A DNA stretch of 64,000 nucleotides from Gordonia polyisoprenivorans (GCF_017654315.1 NZ_CP072203.1:3038001-3102000), one strand, 5' to 3'; numbered from the stretch's first letter, positions 1-9,353 are shown. The notes: generated by a model not told the origin, from the letters alone. Program-made: numbers and translations.

Positions 1-2077
1 GTTCTCCGACATCGCCAACGACGTTGCGGGACGGTACGGCTTCTGGCTCGGTGACGCCTTCGCGTCCGGGGGCTCGGCCGGCTACGACCACAAGGCCATG
101 GGCATCACCGCGCGCGGTGCCTGGGAATCGGTGAAGCGACACTTCCGGGAAATGGGAATCGACACCCAGACACAGGATTTCACGGTCGTCGGAATCGGCG
201 ACATGAGCGGTGACGTCTTCGGCAACGGCATGCTGCTCAGCGAACACATCCGACTCGTCGCCGCCTTCGATCATCGCCACATCTTCATCGACCCCACCCC
301 CGACGCCGCGTCCTCGTACGCCGAGCGGGCGAGGTTGTTCGCGCTGCCGCGCTCCTCGTGGGCCGACTACGACGAGCAACTGATCAGCGCCGGCGGAGGC
401 GTCTGGTCGCGCGAACGCAAGTCGATCCCGATCAGCCCTGAGATGCGCACGGCCCTCGGACTTTCCGACGATCTGACCACCCTGTCGCCGCCCGAGCTGA
501 TCCGGGCGGTCCTGCTTGCGCCGGTCGATCTGTTGTGGAACGGAGGCATCGGTACCTACATCCGGGCCTCGACCGAATCCGACGCCGACGTCGGCGACAA
601 GGCCAATGACGCAATCCGCGTCACCGGAGACGAGTTGCGCTGCAAGGTCATCGGCGAGGGCGGCAATCTCGGGGTGACCGAGCGCGGCCGCATCGAGTGC
701 GACCTCGCGGGCGGACGGGTCAACACCGACGCCATGGACAACTCGGCGGGTGTGGACTGCTCCGACCACGAGGTCAACATCAAGATCCTGCTCGATGCCG
801 CGGTGTCCTCGGGAGGTTTGGCACAGTCCGACCGCAACCCGCTGCTCGAGTCGATGACCGACGAGGTCGCACGACTGGTGTTGGCCGACAACATCTCCCA
901 GAACTCCGAACTCGGCTTCTGCCGTGCCTACTCCCGTGACCGGGTGGACGTGCACGTCCGACTGCTGACCGCCCTCGCCGCCCGTGGGGTGAACCTGGAA
1001 CTCGAGGCGCTGCCCAGCCCGGTCGCATTACGCAAACGCTCCGGCTCCGATACCCACCGCGGTCTCACCTCACCAGAACTCGCCACGATGATGGCGCACG
1101 TGAAGTTGGTCGCCAAAGACGATCTGCTCGCCGGAGACCTCCCCGACAACGACGTGTTCGATCATCGGCTCACCCACTACTTCCCGGTGCCGCTGCAGGA
1201 GCGATTCGCCGCCGAGATCCATGATCATCGCCTGCGGCGCGAGATCGTGACCACTGTGCTCGTCAACGACGTCGTCGATCGTGCGGGCATCACCCATCTG
1301 TTCCGGCTCGGCGAGGCCACCGGTGCGACCACCGAGGAACTGGTACGCGCATTCGTGGTGGCCGAGCAGGTCTTCGGGATGGCCGATCTGCTCGACCGCA
1401 TCCAGACTGCGTCGGCTTCGATCGACGCGGTCGACGAGATGATGCTCTACGCGCGGCGACTGCTGTTCCGGGCGTCGCGATGGTTCCTGGCGTTCCGGCC
1501 GCAACCGCTGCCGATGGCCTCCGACATCACCCGCTATCGGGAGCGGGTCGCCGATCTGACCGCGCTGCTCGACAGCTGGTTCGGTGAGGCCTCCGCCGCC
1601 GACGTCGACGAGCGGGTGCGCCGGTATCACTCACTCGGCGTGGCACCGGACCTCGCGCACGACGTGGCGATCAGTCTTCATCGGTTCTGCCTGCTCGACA
1701 TCATCGACGCGGCCGAGATCGCCGACCGCGACCCGGTCGAGGTGGGCGAACTGTACTTCGGGGTGATGGAGCACTTCGGTCTCGAGGAATTACTCACCGC
1801 GGTGTCGAATCTCGAGTACGGCGACCGATGGCATGCGTTGGCGCGCTTGGCCTTGCGCGACGACATGCATGGCGCGTTGCGAGCGCTGACGCTGAAGATC
1901 CTCGAGGGCAGCGAGCCCGATGAGCTGTCTGCGGAGAAGATCAGCGAGTGGGAGAGCGCGCACTCGTCTCGTCTGGCGCGGGTGCGCTCGATGCTGGCCG
2001 AGATCGAGGCGGCCGGCAACATCGACCTCGCCACCCTGTCGGTGGCCGCCCGACAACTCCGCAGCGTCATCCGATGA
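1..2077 (+). CDS. gdh: NAD-specific glutamate dehydrogenase, large type (C-terminal part)
   Basis: The reading frame is open from base 2 to a TGA at 2075-2077, so about 691 C-terminal residues are present and the start lies outside the window. The enzyme deaminates glutamate to 2-oxoglutarate with NAD in the cytoplasm. The visible catalytic-domain segments [20 protein letters not shown] and [18 protein letters not shown] are typical of the roughly 1,600-residue actinobacterial GDH (Mtb Rv2476c), and the rest is the long helical C-terminal region of that family. It is followed by a thioesterase and a conserved hypothetical gene in the same order as in Mtb. The truncation is only the window edge. 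Confidence 0.95.
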   Translation, partial: FSDIANDVAGRYGFWLGDAFASGGSAGYDHKAMGITARGAWESVKRHFREMGIDTQTQDFTVVGIGDMSGDVFGNGMLLSEHIRLVAAFDHRHIFIDPTPDAASSYAERARLFALPRSSWADYDEQLISAGGGVWSRERKSIPISPEMRTALGLSDDLTTLSPPELIRAVLLAPVDLLWNGGIGTYIRASTESDADVGDKANDAIRVTGDELRCKVIGEGGNLGVTERGRIECDLAGGRVNTDAMDNSAGVDCSDHEVNIKILLDAAVSSGGLAQSDRNPLLESMTDEVARLVLADNISQNSELGFCRAYSRDRVDVHVRLLTALAARGVNLELEALPSPVALRKRSGSDTHRGLTSPELATMMAHVKLVAKDDLLAGDLPDNDVFDHRLTHYFPVPLQERFAAEIHDHRLRREIVTTVLVNDVVDRAGITHLFRLGEATGATTEELVRAFVVAEQVFGMADLLDRIQTASASIDAVDEMMLYARRLLFRASRWFLAFRPQPLPMASDITRYRERVADLTALLDSWFGEASAADVDERVRRYHSLGVAPDLAHDVAISLHRFCLLDIIDAAEIADRDPVEVGELYFGVMEHFGLEELLTAVSNLEYGDRWHALARLALRDDMHGALRALTLKILEGSEPDELSAEKISEWESAHSSRLARVRSMLAEIEAAGNIDLATLSVAARQLRSVIR

Positions 2078-2139
2078 GTGGGACCCGGTGAGCGGCAACG
2101 CCGTCGGAACGTTCATGAGACTCGAGGAGGGGAGACGCC

Positions 2140-2622
2140 ATGCTCTACGAGGATGAGGGAACCGCCACCGAGAACGGCTATGTCGTGCGCGTCCCGGTGC
2201 GGTGGTCCGACATGGACGTCTACCAACACATCAACCACGCACGGATGGTGACCCTCCTGGAGGAGGCCCGAATCCCGTGGCTGTTCTACGACGGTCGACC
2301 CACCGCTGATCTGCGGCGCGGCTGTCTGGTCGCCGACCTGCACGTGAAGTACGCGGCGCAGATCCGTCACGACGAGGGTCCGATCGTGGTCACCATGTTC
2401 GTGGAAAAGGTACGGGCGGTGGACTTCTTCGTCGGTTACGAGGTGCGCCCCGACGGTGCGCAGCCCGGCGACGCACCGGCCGTCATCGCCTCCACCCAAC
2501 TCGTCGCATTCGACGTCGATGCGCAGCGTCTGCGGCGCCTCACCGCCGACGAACGCGCATACCTGGAGAGCTTCCGGTTGCCGAGCACCACCGAGCAGAC
2601 CGCGCCGCGTCATGGAGGGTGA
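2140..2622 (+). CDS. Hotdog-fold acyl-CoA thioesterase family protein
   Basis: This 160-residue protein has the 4HBT hotdog signature near its N-terminus, RWSDMDVYQHINHARMVTL, in which the Asp of DMD is the usual catalytic residue. Family members hydrolyse acyl-CoA thioesters; the substrate cannot be told from sequence. The ATG follows a strong Shine-Dalgarno sequence (gaggagggga). It lies 62 bp after gdh and overlaps the next gene by 11 bp, which suggests an operon. The position matches Rv2475c in Mtb, also a hotdog protein. Confidence 0.85.
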   Translation: MLYEDEGTATENGYVVRVPVRWSDMDVYQHINHARMVTLLEEARIPWLFYDGRPTADLRRGCLVADLHVKYAAQIRHDEGPIVVTMFVEKVRAVDFFVGYEVRPDGAQPGDAPAVIASTQLVAFDVDAQRLRRLTADERAYLESFRLPSTTEQTAPRHGG

Positions 2623-3307
2623 GCGACATCTGACGCTGCAGCGCGCCGACGACCTCTCCGACGCGCTGGCCTTCCTCGGCCGCGCCCACAAGCTCGACGC
2701 CGCCGCCGTCGTCCGCCTCGCGGTGCGCGGCGACGGTCTGATCGGCCTGTGGTCACACACCGGTTTCGACGTCCTGGTCACCCGGGCGGTCTTCGGTCGG
2801 ATGGCGCCGAAGGACCTGGTGGCCGACGTGACCTCCTTGCGCGCAGCGCTTTCCGGTGCGGCACCCGGAACCCCCATCGACCCCGGCATGCCCTTCGACT
2901 CGGCGTGGCGAGGCGCACTGCCGCTGCTCACCGGTTTTCGCCACGTCGACGACGTGCCCGCGCGCACGGTGGTGGGGCTCGTCCGGGACGGTGCTCGCGT
3001 TGCACGCGAGGAGGGCAGCGCGCACGGCCCGGCGACCGGCGTACTCGATCAGGACGTGCTGGAGGTGACCTCGACCGACGGCGGTCTACGGGCCGCGGTG
3101 TCGCTGCGTGCGCTGTTCGCGCTCACCGGAATGGGTTTCGTCCGCGACGCGCAGGGGCGCGCGATCACCGAGGACTCCGATGTCGAGGCCATCGATGCCG
3201 ATGAGCCGATCCGAATCCGGATGTCGGCGGCCTGGATTCGGATCGACGCGAGGTTCGGGGCGGTCTACCTGCGCCGGCACCGCGACCTCGGCGTCACGGT
3301 GCTGTGA
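2612..3307 (+). CDS. Conserved actinobacterial hypothetical protein (Rv2474c position)
   Basis: I do not recognise a catalytic domain. The protein is 231 residues if the ATG at 2612 is used, which overlaps the thioesterase stop by 11 bp and suggests translational coupling. Upstream in-frame codons exist but would run through the thioesterase gene. It starts MEGERHLTLQRADDLSDAL and has no signal peptide, membrane segment or cysteine cluster, so it is probably a soluble cytoplasmic protein. By position it corresponds to Rv2474c of Mtb. Retention of the gdh-thioesterase-hypothetical order suggests a linked role, but no function is assigned. Confidence 0.75.
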   Translation: MEGERHLTLQRADDLSDALAFLGRAHKLDAAAVVRLAVRGDGLIGLWSHTGFDVLVTRAVFGRMAPKDLVADVTSLRAALSGAAPGTPIDPGMPFDSAWRGALPLLTGFRHVDDVPARTVVGLVRDGARVAREEGSAHGPATGVLDQDVLEVTSTDGGLRAAVSLRALFALTGMGFVRDAQGRAITEDSDVEAIDADEPIRIRMSAAWIRIDARFGAVYLRRHRDLGVTVL

Positions 3308-3334
3308 CCCGCAATGGACCGGTGATACGCGGAC

Positions 3335-5182
3335 TCACACCAGCCAGGCGGCGGAATTCGGTGCGAGATGACCGTCGACGAGCGGTGCGCTGAGCAGCAA
3401 GACCTCTCCCGGGGGGAGTGGCACCGGCTCCTCGCCGGCGTTGAGGGCGCAGATCAGACCGCCACCGGCTCGGCGGAATGCCAGGCAATCGTCGGGCGCG
3501 CCATACCATTCCACCGTGTCTCCGGTGAATTCGCCTCGGCTGACCCGTAATTCGATGGCCTGCCGATACAACGAGAGGGTCGAGGAGATGTCCTCGAGCT
3601 GCTTCTCGACGGTGAGGGACGCCCAGTCGTCGGGCATCGGCAACCACGTCTTCGCCGAGGTGCTGAAACCATAGGGCGGCTGCGACCCCTCCCACGGGAT
3701 GGGCACCCGGCAGCCGTCGCGCCCACGTTCGGTGTGATCCGAGCGCTCCCACACCGGATCCTGCAACGCCTCGTCCGGGAGATCCACATTGGGGAGTCCG
3801 AGCTCGGCACCGTTGTAGATGAAGACCGTTCCGGGCAGGGCGAATTCGACCAGCGCCATTGCGCGTGCCCGGGCCCGGCCGACGTCGAGGTCGACCTCGG
3901 AGTGTGGGTCGTGCTGATCGAGCCGACCGTAGCGTGAGACCTCCCGGTCGACATCATGATTGGACAGGGTCCACGTCGGCGTCCCCGCGACCCGATGTAC
4001 CGCATCGATGGAGTTCTCGATCGCGGCGCGGATCTCGTCGGGATCGAACGCGGCCTTGGCGAGTCGGAAATTGAAACCGAGATGCAGCTCGTCCGGCCGC
4101 AGGTACTCGGCGAAGCGTTCGTTGTCCTCCACCCAGATCTCGCCGACGTTGGCCGCGCCCGGATACTCGTCGAGCACCTTGCGGATCTTTCGGTGGATGT
4201 CGTGCACCGCATAGTTGTTGAAGCGCGGATCGTCGTCGCTGTTGGTCAGCAGCCCGACCGACTCGAGGTCCATGTCCGGCAGATCCTCGGGCTTGGCCAT
4301 GCCGTGCGCGACATCGATACGGAACCCGTCGACCCCACGATCGAGCCAGAACCGAAGGGAGCGTTCGAGATCCTCGAAGACCTCGGGGTTCTCCCAGTTC
4401 AGATCCGGCTGCTCGGCGGCGAAGATGTGCAGATACCACTGGCCGGGCGAACCGTCCGACTCGGTGACCCGCGTCCATGCCGGTCCGCCGAACACGCTGT
4501 GCCAGTTGTTGGGTGGCTCGTCACCGCCCTCACCGAGGCCGTCACGGAAGATGTAGCGGGCGCGCTCGCGGCTGCCGGGTTCGGCGGCGAGTGCGGCCCG
4601 GAACCACTCGTGCTGATCGCTGGTGTGATTGGGGACGAGGTCCATCGTCACGCGCATCCCGCGGTCGTGCGCCTCGGCGACGAGTTCGTCGAAGTCCTCG
4701 AGATCGCCGAAGAGGGGATCGATGTCGCGGGGATCGGACACGTCATAACCGTGATCGGCCATGGGGGAGCACATGATCGGGCTCAGCCAGAGAGCATCGA
4801 TCCCGAGGAGCTCGAGATACCCGAGTTTGTCGATGACCCCGGCGAGATCGCCGACACCGTCTCCATCGAGGTCGGAGAAGGATCGCGGGTAGATCTGGTA
4901 GAAGATCGCCGATCGCCACCACGTGGTGTCGGACGGGTCGAGTTGCGGCACAACCGAACCTGCCACTCGCTCGTCGGTGAGTCCACCGGTGGTGTCCGCT
5001 CCGGCGGCCGCCTCGTCCTCCGCGGTCCCGTGGTTGTCCTCGCCCACGTCGGCGGGACCTGTTCCGGGGTCGCTCGGGCTCACGACCTGCTCGTCGGTGA
5101 GCGCTTCCTCGGAGCCGGTGTCCTCCGAACCCATGGGCACAGCGCTCGATGTCTCATCGCTCACGTCGCAATTGTGCCTCAC
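3335..5182 (-). CDS. aglA: GH13 alpha-glucosidase
   Basis: The protein is 615 residues from a GTG at 5182. The GH13 (beta/alpha)8 barrel starts near residue 88 (WWRSAIFYQIYPRSF). The four conserved regions are present: DLVPNHTS near 181-188, GFRIDVAH with nucleophile D290, GEIWVED with acid/base E348, and LSNHD with D410. This pattern fits the alpha-1,4-glucosidase/oligo-glucosidase group, so it probably releases glucose from malto-oligosaccharides or trehalose-related glucans in the cytosol. An Asp/Glu/Gly-rich extension of about 85 residues precedes the barrel; GTG at 5164 and ATG at 5134 are alternative starts with no better ribosome binding site. It lies 72 bp downstream of glbO on the same strand, the Rv2470-Rv2471 pairing of Mtb. 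Confidence 0.9.
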   Translation of the reverse strand: MRHNCDVSDETSSAVPMGSEDTGSEEALTDEQVVSPSDPGTGPADVGEDNHGTAEDEAAAGADTTGGLTDERVAGSVVPQLDPSDTTWWRSAIFYQIYPRSFSDLDGDGVGDLAGVIDKLGYLELLGIDALWLSPIMCSPMADHGYDVSDPRDIDPLFGDLEDFDELVAEAHDRGMRVTMDLVPNHTSDQHEWFRAALAAEPGSRERARYIFRDGLGEGGDEPPNNWHSVFGGPAWTRVTESDGSPGQWYLHIFAAEQPDLNWENPEVFEDLERSLRFWLDRGVDGFRIDVAHGMAKPEDLPDMDLESVGLLTNSDDDPRFNNYAVHDIHRKIRKVLDEYPGAANVGEIWVEDNERFAEYLRPDELHLGFNFRLAKAAFDPDEIRAAIENSIDAVHRVAGTPTWTLSNHDVDREVSRYGRLDQHDPHSEVDLDVGRARARAMALVEFALPGTVFIYNGAELGLPNVDLPDEALQDPVWERSDHTERGRDGCRVPIPWEGSQPPYGFSTSAKTWLPMPDDWASLTVEKQLEDISSTLSLYRQAIELRVSRGEFTGDTVEWYGAPDDCLAFRRAGGGLICALNAGEEPVPLPPGEVLLLSAPLVDGHLAPNSAAWLV

Positions 5183-5254
5183 CCGAAAACCTGGTCACCC
5201 ACGCAGGTCCGCGCGGCGAGTCGCCGCCACGCGCGCCGCGGTCGGGGCGATTGG

Positions 5255-5671
5255 TCAGAACGGCGAGTTCACCATCGATTGTGCTGCCATTTCCATGTAA
5301 TCGACGAGCGCACGCCGATGTTCGTCGTCGAGGGTCTGCGAGTCGATCTCCGCGATCGCGGTGTGCATGCAGCGTAGCCAGGCGTCGCGTTCGATGGGCC
5401 CGATCTTGTAGGGGTGGTGCCGCATCCGCAGACGCGGGTGGCCGCGTTCCTCGGAATAGGTTCGCGGGCCACCCCAGTACTGCTCGAGGAACATGCGGAG
5501 TCGGCGTTCGGCCGGCCCGAGGTCTTCTTCGGGATAGAGCGGTCGGAGTATCTCGTCCTTGGCGACCTCGGTATAGAAGGTGTGGGTCAGGCGAGCGAAG
5601 GTGTCTGCGCCGCCGACCTCGTCGTAGAACGATCGGCTCTCGGGTGCGGGAACGGGCTGGGAGGCACTCAC
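5255..5671 (-). CDS. glbO: Group II truncated haemoglobin (trHbO)
   Basis: This is a small haem globin that binds O2, with proposed roles in oxygen delivery and peroxide or NO chemistry. The segment [20 protein letters not shown] and the following RLRMRHHPY, with the proximal histidine, are hallmark trHbO sequences, as is [11 protein letters not shown] with the G8 tryptophan. I choose the GTG at 5671, preceded by ggagg, giving 138 residues; a TTG at 5707 would add 12. Mtb GlbO is 128 residues. It is followed by aglA on the same strand. Confidence 0.93.
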   Translation of the reverse strand: MSASQPVPAPESRSFYDEVGGADTFARLTHTFYTEVAKDEILRPLYPEEDLGPAERRLRMFLEQYWGGPRTYSEERGHPRLRMRHHPYKIGPIERDAWLRCMHTAIAEIDSQTLDDEHRRALVDYMEMAAQSMVNSPF

Positions 5672-5875
5672 CCCACCAGTGTCCTCCACCGGCGCCGGAG
5701 GTCTCAAACCTCACGCGTGGCCACCATCGGTGGGCGCCGTGGGTACCCGCTGCGGGCTCCGTGCCCGACATCCGCTGTTCACACAAGTGACCTGCGCCGA
5801 CACCCGAGATTTGTCGTGCACGACAGCGCTCGGCGTGTTCCACTTGACGCGTCCGGCGCGCGCACGGGAGGCGGG

Positions 5876-6547
5876 ATGACACGCAGAAGCCAACGGCAGG
5901 TTCGCGATGTGACGATGTTGCGTGGCGAGCCCCGGTCGCTGCGCCCCGCTCACGAGAGCCCGGAGTCGGCCGGCCAGGAACCCGTCGAGAACCCGGATGT
6001 CGCCGACGAGTCCCGTCCGGGCGCCGGGCTGTGGGGACGACGCCGGGTGCTGCTGCTCAACGCGACCTACGAGCCGCTCACCGCGATCTCCCTGCGCCGC
6101 GCGATCATCCTCGTCCTGCGTGAACGTGCCGATGTTGTCCACGCCGCGGCCCCGGGCATGGCTGTGCACTCCGCGGCACGAACGGTCCCGATCCCGTCGG
6201 TGATCAGACTGCGGTCCTACGTGCGCGTGCCCTATCGGGCGGTCACGCCGATGACCAGGGCGGCGTTGATGCATCGAGACCGCTCCCGATGCGGTTACTG
6301 CGGGGCCAAGGCCACCACGATCGACCATGTGCAGCCCCGAAGCCGTGGCGGTGGGCACTGCTGGGAGAACTGCGTGGCCTGCTGTGCGAGTTGCAACCAC
6401 CGCAAGGCCGACCGCCTGCTCAGCGAGCTCGGCTGGACCCTGCACACCCCGCTCACCGCGCCCAAGGGACGGCACTGGCGACTGCTGGCCTCGATCAAGG
6501 AGATCGATCCGGCGTGGGTCCAGTACATCGACGCCGGGGCTGCCTGA
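5876..6547 (+). CDS. HNH endonuclease family protein
   Basis: The 223-residue protein has a variable charged N-terminus, a conserved block RRVLLLNATYEPLTAISLRR (56-75), and a C-terminal zinc-bound HNH domain. Visible residues are CGYC (139-142), the DH pair at 150-151, H161, N165 and CASCNH (170-175). Such HNH proteins are metal-dependent nucleases; this conserved actinobacterial subfamily (Rv2469c position) has no established role that I know of. The ATG follows gggaggcggg. The frame stays open upstream to 5414, but that part is antisense to glbO and carries no family sequence. Confidence 0.88.
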   Translation: MTRRSQRQVRDVTMLRGEPRSLRPAHESPESAGQEPVENPDVADESRPGAGLWGRRRVLLLNATYEPLTAISLRRAIILVLRERADVVHAAAPGMAVHSAARTVPIPSVIRLRSYVRVPYRAVTPMTRAALMHRDRSRCGYCGAKATTIDHVQPRSRGGGHCWENCVACCASCNHRKADRLLSELGWTLHTPLTAPKGRHWRLLASIKEIDPAWVQYIDAGAA

Positions 6548-6583
6548 CAAGCCGGTCGTTTCCGGTGGTCGAGGTCCGCGTGT

Positions 6584-6679
6584 CGTCCCGGACGGAGTCC
6601 GCCAAATCGTCCCGGACGGAGTCCGCCAAATCGTCCCGGACGGAGTCCGCCAAATCGTCCCGGACGGAGTCCGCCAAGC
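6584..6679. repeat. Four tandem 24-bp repeats, each with a short hairpin
   Basis: Four adjoining copies of a 24-bp unit start at 6584, 6608, 6632 and 6656. The first three are identical and the fourth differs only in its last two bases. Each contains CGGAC-GGA-GTCCG, a 5-bp stem with a 3-base loop. The array lies about 35 bp after the HNH gene stop and about 120 bp before the next gene. Because 24 is divisible by three, all six frames read as octapeptide repeats, but no supported gene covers it. Confidence 0.95.
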
Positions 6680-6799
6680 GTCTACGACACGTTGTAGGCC
6701 CCACTGGGACGCGCGCGTGCCGGTGGGCTAGATTGATCACACAACCTGGTGGTGCGGGCGGTTTCGTGCCGTTCGAGGAACACCGATCGAAAGGATGTC

Positions 6800-7048
6800 A
6801 TGGATAGCGCCATGGTCGGTATCGGAGTCGTGGTCACGGTCATCTGCGTCGTGATGGTCGTGCTCTGTGTCGTCTCGATGATGTTCTCGTCCGGCCTGAA
6901 ATACCCGAAGGTGCAGGAGTACACGCTCGACCAGGAGTGGACGCGCCAGCCGTTGCTGTTCAGCGCCACCGAGATCGAGCCGATGGCACTGCCGCACCAC
7001 GCGGGACCGACCGATGTGGATGGAGGCTCGGCCAGTGGCAAGTGGTGA
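6800..7048 (+). CDS. Small single-pass membrane protein
   Basis: This 82-residue protein starts with one strong hydrophobic helix (about residues 4-28, rich in Val, Ile and Met), followed by a hydrophilic tail with the block KYPKVQEYTLDQEWTRQPLL. I do not recognise a functional domain. The ATG at 6800 is preceded by aaagga. It overlaps the next gene by 14 bp. A similarly placed small gene exists beside Rv2468c in mycobacteria, which supports it as a real conserved gene. The tail is probably cytoplasmic or periplasmic; topology cannot be settled here. Confidence 0.7.
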   Translation: MDSAMVGIGVVVTVICVVMVVLCVVSMMFSSGLKYPKVQEYTLDQEWTRQPLLFSATEIEPMALPHHAGPTDVDGGSASGKW

Positions 7049-7544
7049 AGTGACTCAGGCCGGCACGCCCGGCGCCGCGCAGGGCGGCAACGTCAAGCTG
7101 TCGCCGACCACCGCGCTCCCGATGGGAACGGTGATCACCAACAGCGGCCGCGTCTCGGCGACCCGGTTTCCCGGTCAGGCACCGAGCACCCCGCCGTTCT
7201 CGCAGCGAGATCTGATCGACCTCGACGACGCCCTCAAGGCCGCCAGCGAGAAGGCCCTCGTGCGGTTCTCGGTCTATATCGGTGAGCTCGGTGAGGACGC
7301 CGTCGCCGACGCGCGCGCTGTCCTCGCCCAGGCTCCCGAGCCCGCCAACGGCGCTTTGATCGCCGTGTCACCCAACACCCACGACGTCGTCGTCGTGTCC
7401 GGTGCACGGGTGGCCGACCGGGTCAACGATCGGGTTGCCCAGCTCGGTGTGACCGCCGCGATCGGCAGCTTCCGCTCCGGTCAGCTCATCGATGGGCTGA
7501 TCGCCGCGCTGCACGTCGTCGCGACCGCTGCCGCACCTTCCTGA
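7035..7544 (+). CDS. DUF5130 family protein (Rv2468c-like)
   Basis: This protein has 169 residues from the GTG at 7035, chosen because GGAGG lies at 7022-7026 with 8-base spacing; an ATG at 7014 would add seven residues without a better site. The core contains FSQRDLIDLDDALKAASEK, VRFSVYIGELGEDA and the C-terminal FRSGQLIDGLIAALHVVA. This matches the actinobacterial DUF5130 family, predicted to have a TPM-like phosphatase-related fold, with unknown function. It overlaps the small membrane protein gene and is closed by a strong hairpin at 7566. Confidence 0.8.
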   Translation: MASGEVTQAGTPGAAQGGNVKLSPTTALPMGTVITNSGRVSATRFPGQAPSTPPFSQRDLIDLDDALKAASEKALVRFSVYIGELGEDAVADARAVLAQAPEPANGALIAVSPNTHDVVVVSGARVADRVNDRVAQLGVTAAIGSFRSGQLIDGLIAALHVVATAAAPS

Positions 7545-7565
7545 TCGCCGGATCTCGTTTCTTCT

Positions 7566-7609
7566 CGCCGATGCGGGGCTCCCCACCAGGAGCCCCGCAT
7601 CGGCGTTTT
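7566..7609 (+). terminator. Rho-independent terminator after DUF5130 gene
   Basis: A perfect 17-bp inverted repeat (arms beginning CGCCGATGCGGGG and ending CCCCGCATCGGCG, 6-base loop) is followed directly by TTTT. It lies 21 bp after the stop codon. Confidence 0.85.
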
Positions 7610-7674
7610 CGGTGGATGTGTCCGCGCCGGGGGGCACCCGGAGGGCCTTCACGACGAACCATTGCGTGCCGACA

Positions 7675-7713
7675 CCGGCGCCGGTCACTCCTGGTGGGAG
7701 TGACCGGCGCCGG
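7675..7713 (-). terminator. Hairpin terminator downstream of the dicarboxylate symporter
   Basis: A perfect 17-bp inverted repeat (7675-7691 and 7697-7713, core CCGGCGCCGGTCACTCC) has a 5-base loop. It lies 34 bp after the symporter stop on the minus strand. No clear T-run follows, so termination is inferred from stem strength. Confidence 0.65.
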
Positions 7714-7747
7714 CTTCTCGTGGCACCCGAGTCGGTGCCACCGTCGT

Positions 7748-9151
7748 TCAGCGAGCGGCGAGTTCCTTCTCGGTGACGATGGTGTCGTCGTGTGTGCCGG
7801 GCCGGTCGATCGGTTCCTCGTCGACCATGTCCTGCTCGTTGAACGGGTCTCGGCCGGCGAGTACCTCTTCGACGCGCGCCTTGTCGACGGTTCCGGTCCA
7901 CGAGCCGACCAGCAGGGTGGCCACGGCATTACCGGAGAAGTTGGTGACCGCACGCGCCTCCGACATGAAGCGGTCGATCCCGACGATGAGGCCGACGCCG
8001 TCGAGCATCTCCGGTCGGTGGGCCTGCAGTCCGCCCGCGAGGGTGGCCAGGCCGGCGCCGCTGACACCGGCGGCACCCTTGGAGGCGATGATCATGAACG
8101 CCAGGAGCCCGATCTGCTCCGGGATCGACAGCGGATCGCCCATGGCGTCGGCGATGAACAGTGAGGCCATGGTCAGGTAGATCGCGGTGCCGTCGAGATT
8201 GAACGAATAGCCGGTCGGCACCACGACACCGACGGTGGTCTTCTCGACACCGAGGTGTTCCATCTTGGCGATCAGCCGGGGCAGCGCGGACTCCGACGAC
8301 GAGGTCGCGAAGATCAGGATGTACTCGCGGGCCAGGTACCGGACCAGCTTGAAGATCGACACCCCCGCCGAGGTCTTGAGCAGCACTCCCAGCACACCGA
8401 ACACGAACACCAGGCAGGTCAGGTAGAACGCGACCATGAGCACCAGCAGCTGGCCCACCGCGGCCCAGCCGGTCTGGCCGACGACGTTGGCGATCGCACC
8501 GAACGCGCCGATCGGGGCGACCCACAGGATCATGGTGAGGACCTTGAACACCAGCTTCTGGAAGTAGGCCACGGCGTTGAGGATGGGTTCTCCCGTGCGC
8601 CCCATGGCCTGGATGGCGAAGCCGACGAGCAGTGCCACGAACAGTGCCTGCAGCACGCTGCCCTCGGTGAGCGACGACAGCAGCGAGGTGGGGATGATGC
8701 CCTCGATGAACTCCATGGTCCCGCCCGATTCGTGGGCCTTCTCCGCCAGCTCTGCGCCCTGACCGGCCACCGCCGAGATGTTGAGGCCGGTGCCGGGCTT
8801 GATGAGATTGCCCACGACCAGGCCGATCGCCAGGGCGACGGTCGACATCACCAGGAAGTAGACGAAGGCCAGTCCGCCGACCTTGCCGACGGTGGCGGCC
8901 TTACGGACCGATCCGATGCCCAGGACGATGGTGCAGAAGATCACCGGCGCGATCATCATCTTGATGAGGGCGACGAACATGGTGCCCAGCACGCCGATGT
9001 CCTTGCCCACCTCCGGCCAGATCAGTCCGACGGCCACGCCTGCGATCACCGCGATGATCACCGAGATGTAGAGCCAATGGGTGCGGTCCCGCTTCTTGCG
9101 CGGGGTGGCCGGGAAATCGTCGGTGCCCGCCGCGTTCGACCTGATGTTCAT
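7748..9151 (-). CDS. dctA: C4-dicarboxylate/cation symporter (DAACS family)
   Basis: The protein is 467 residues from an ATG at 9151 with aaagga upstream. It has multiple hydrophobic helices from about residue 27 and the DAACS core: SSSESALPRLIAKMEHLG, the re-entrant loop region, and GYSFNLDGTAIYLTMASLFI with the substrate and cation-binding Asn and Asp. The family takes up succinate, fumarate, malate or glutamate/aspartate with H+ or Na+. The divergent CitA/CitB-type two-component system favours a C4-dicarboxylate or citrate-like substrate (inference). The frame is open further upstream, but those residues are not membrane-like. A hairpin at 7675-7713 ends the transcript. Confidence 0.88.
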   Translation of the reverse strand: MNIRSNAAGTDDFPATPRKKRDRTHWLYISVIIAVIAGVAVGLIWPEVGKDIGVLGTMFVALIKMMIAPVIFCTIVLGIGSVRKAATVGKVGGLAFVYFLVMSTVALAIGLVVGNLIKPGTGLNISAVAGQGAELAEKAHESGGTMEFIEGIIPTSLLSSLTEGSVLQALFVALLVGFAIQAMGRTGEPILNAVAYFQKLVFKVLTMILWVAPIGAFGAIANVVGQTGWAAVGQLLVLMVAFYLTCLVFVFGVLGVLLKTSAGVSIFKLVRYLAREYILIFATSSSESALPRLIAKMEHLGVEKTTVGVVVPTGYSFNLDGTAIYLTMASLFIADAMGDPLSIPEQIGLLAFMIIASKGAAGVSGAGLATLAGGLQAHRPEMLDGVGLIVGIDRFMSEARAVTNFSGNAVATLLVGSWTGTVDKARVEEVLAGRDPFNEQDMVDEEPIDRPGTHDDTIVTEKELAAR

Positions 9152-9223
9152 CAGTGAGTCCTTTCTCGTCCCGCCCTCGCGTACGGCGATGGGAGGTGCT
9201 GATCGAGAATTCTTCGGTCTCGG

Positions 9224-9239
9224 GGTGACCCCGGTCACC
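9224..9239. promoter_or_regulatory. Candidate operator palindrome between dctA and citA-like genes
   Basis: GGTGACC-CC-GGTCACC is a perfect 7-bp inverted repeat inside the 202-bp divergent intergenic region, 73 bp upstream of the dctA start. Its placement suits a response-regulator or repressor site; the binding protein is not known. Confidence 0.4.
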
Positions 9240-9353
9240 ATTGAGTTCATTTCGTTCAGTGGCGTGGACCACCCCGATCGGGCAGTGTGAGTGCGCCGGA
9301 TGGACACGCTGTGGGAGGTCGGGCCGGTGGGCGGAGAACGAGGAGGTGCACGG

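Noticed and set aside
3956..5377. Long open frame (473 codons) on the plus strand
   Set aside because: It is antisense to aglA and glbO, whose families are clear; it is an open shadow frame caused by high-GC codon bias.
5414..5875. N-terminal extension of the HNH protein
   Set aside because: It overlaps glbO on the other strand, lacks family sequence, and the ATG at 5876 has a good ribosome binding site.
6584..6679. CRISPR array
   Set aside because: The units adjoin directly with no spacers between them and no cas genes are present.
6495..6740. Octapeptide-repeat protein encoded by the 24-bp repeats
   Set aside because: The repeat length is a multiple of three, so every frame yields a repeat peptide; no start with a ribosome binding site or protein-like flanks is seen.
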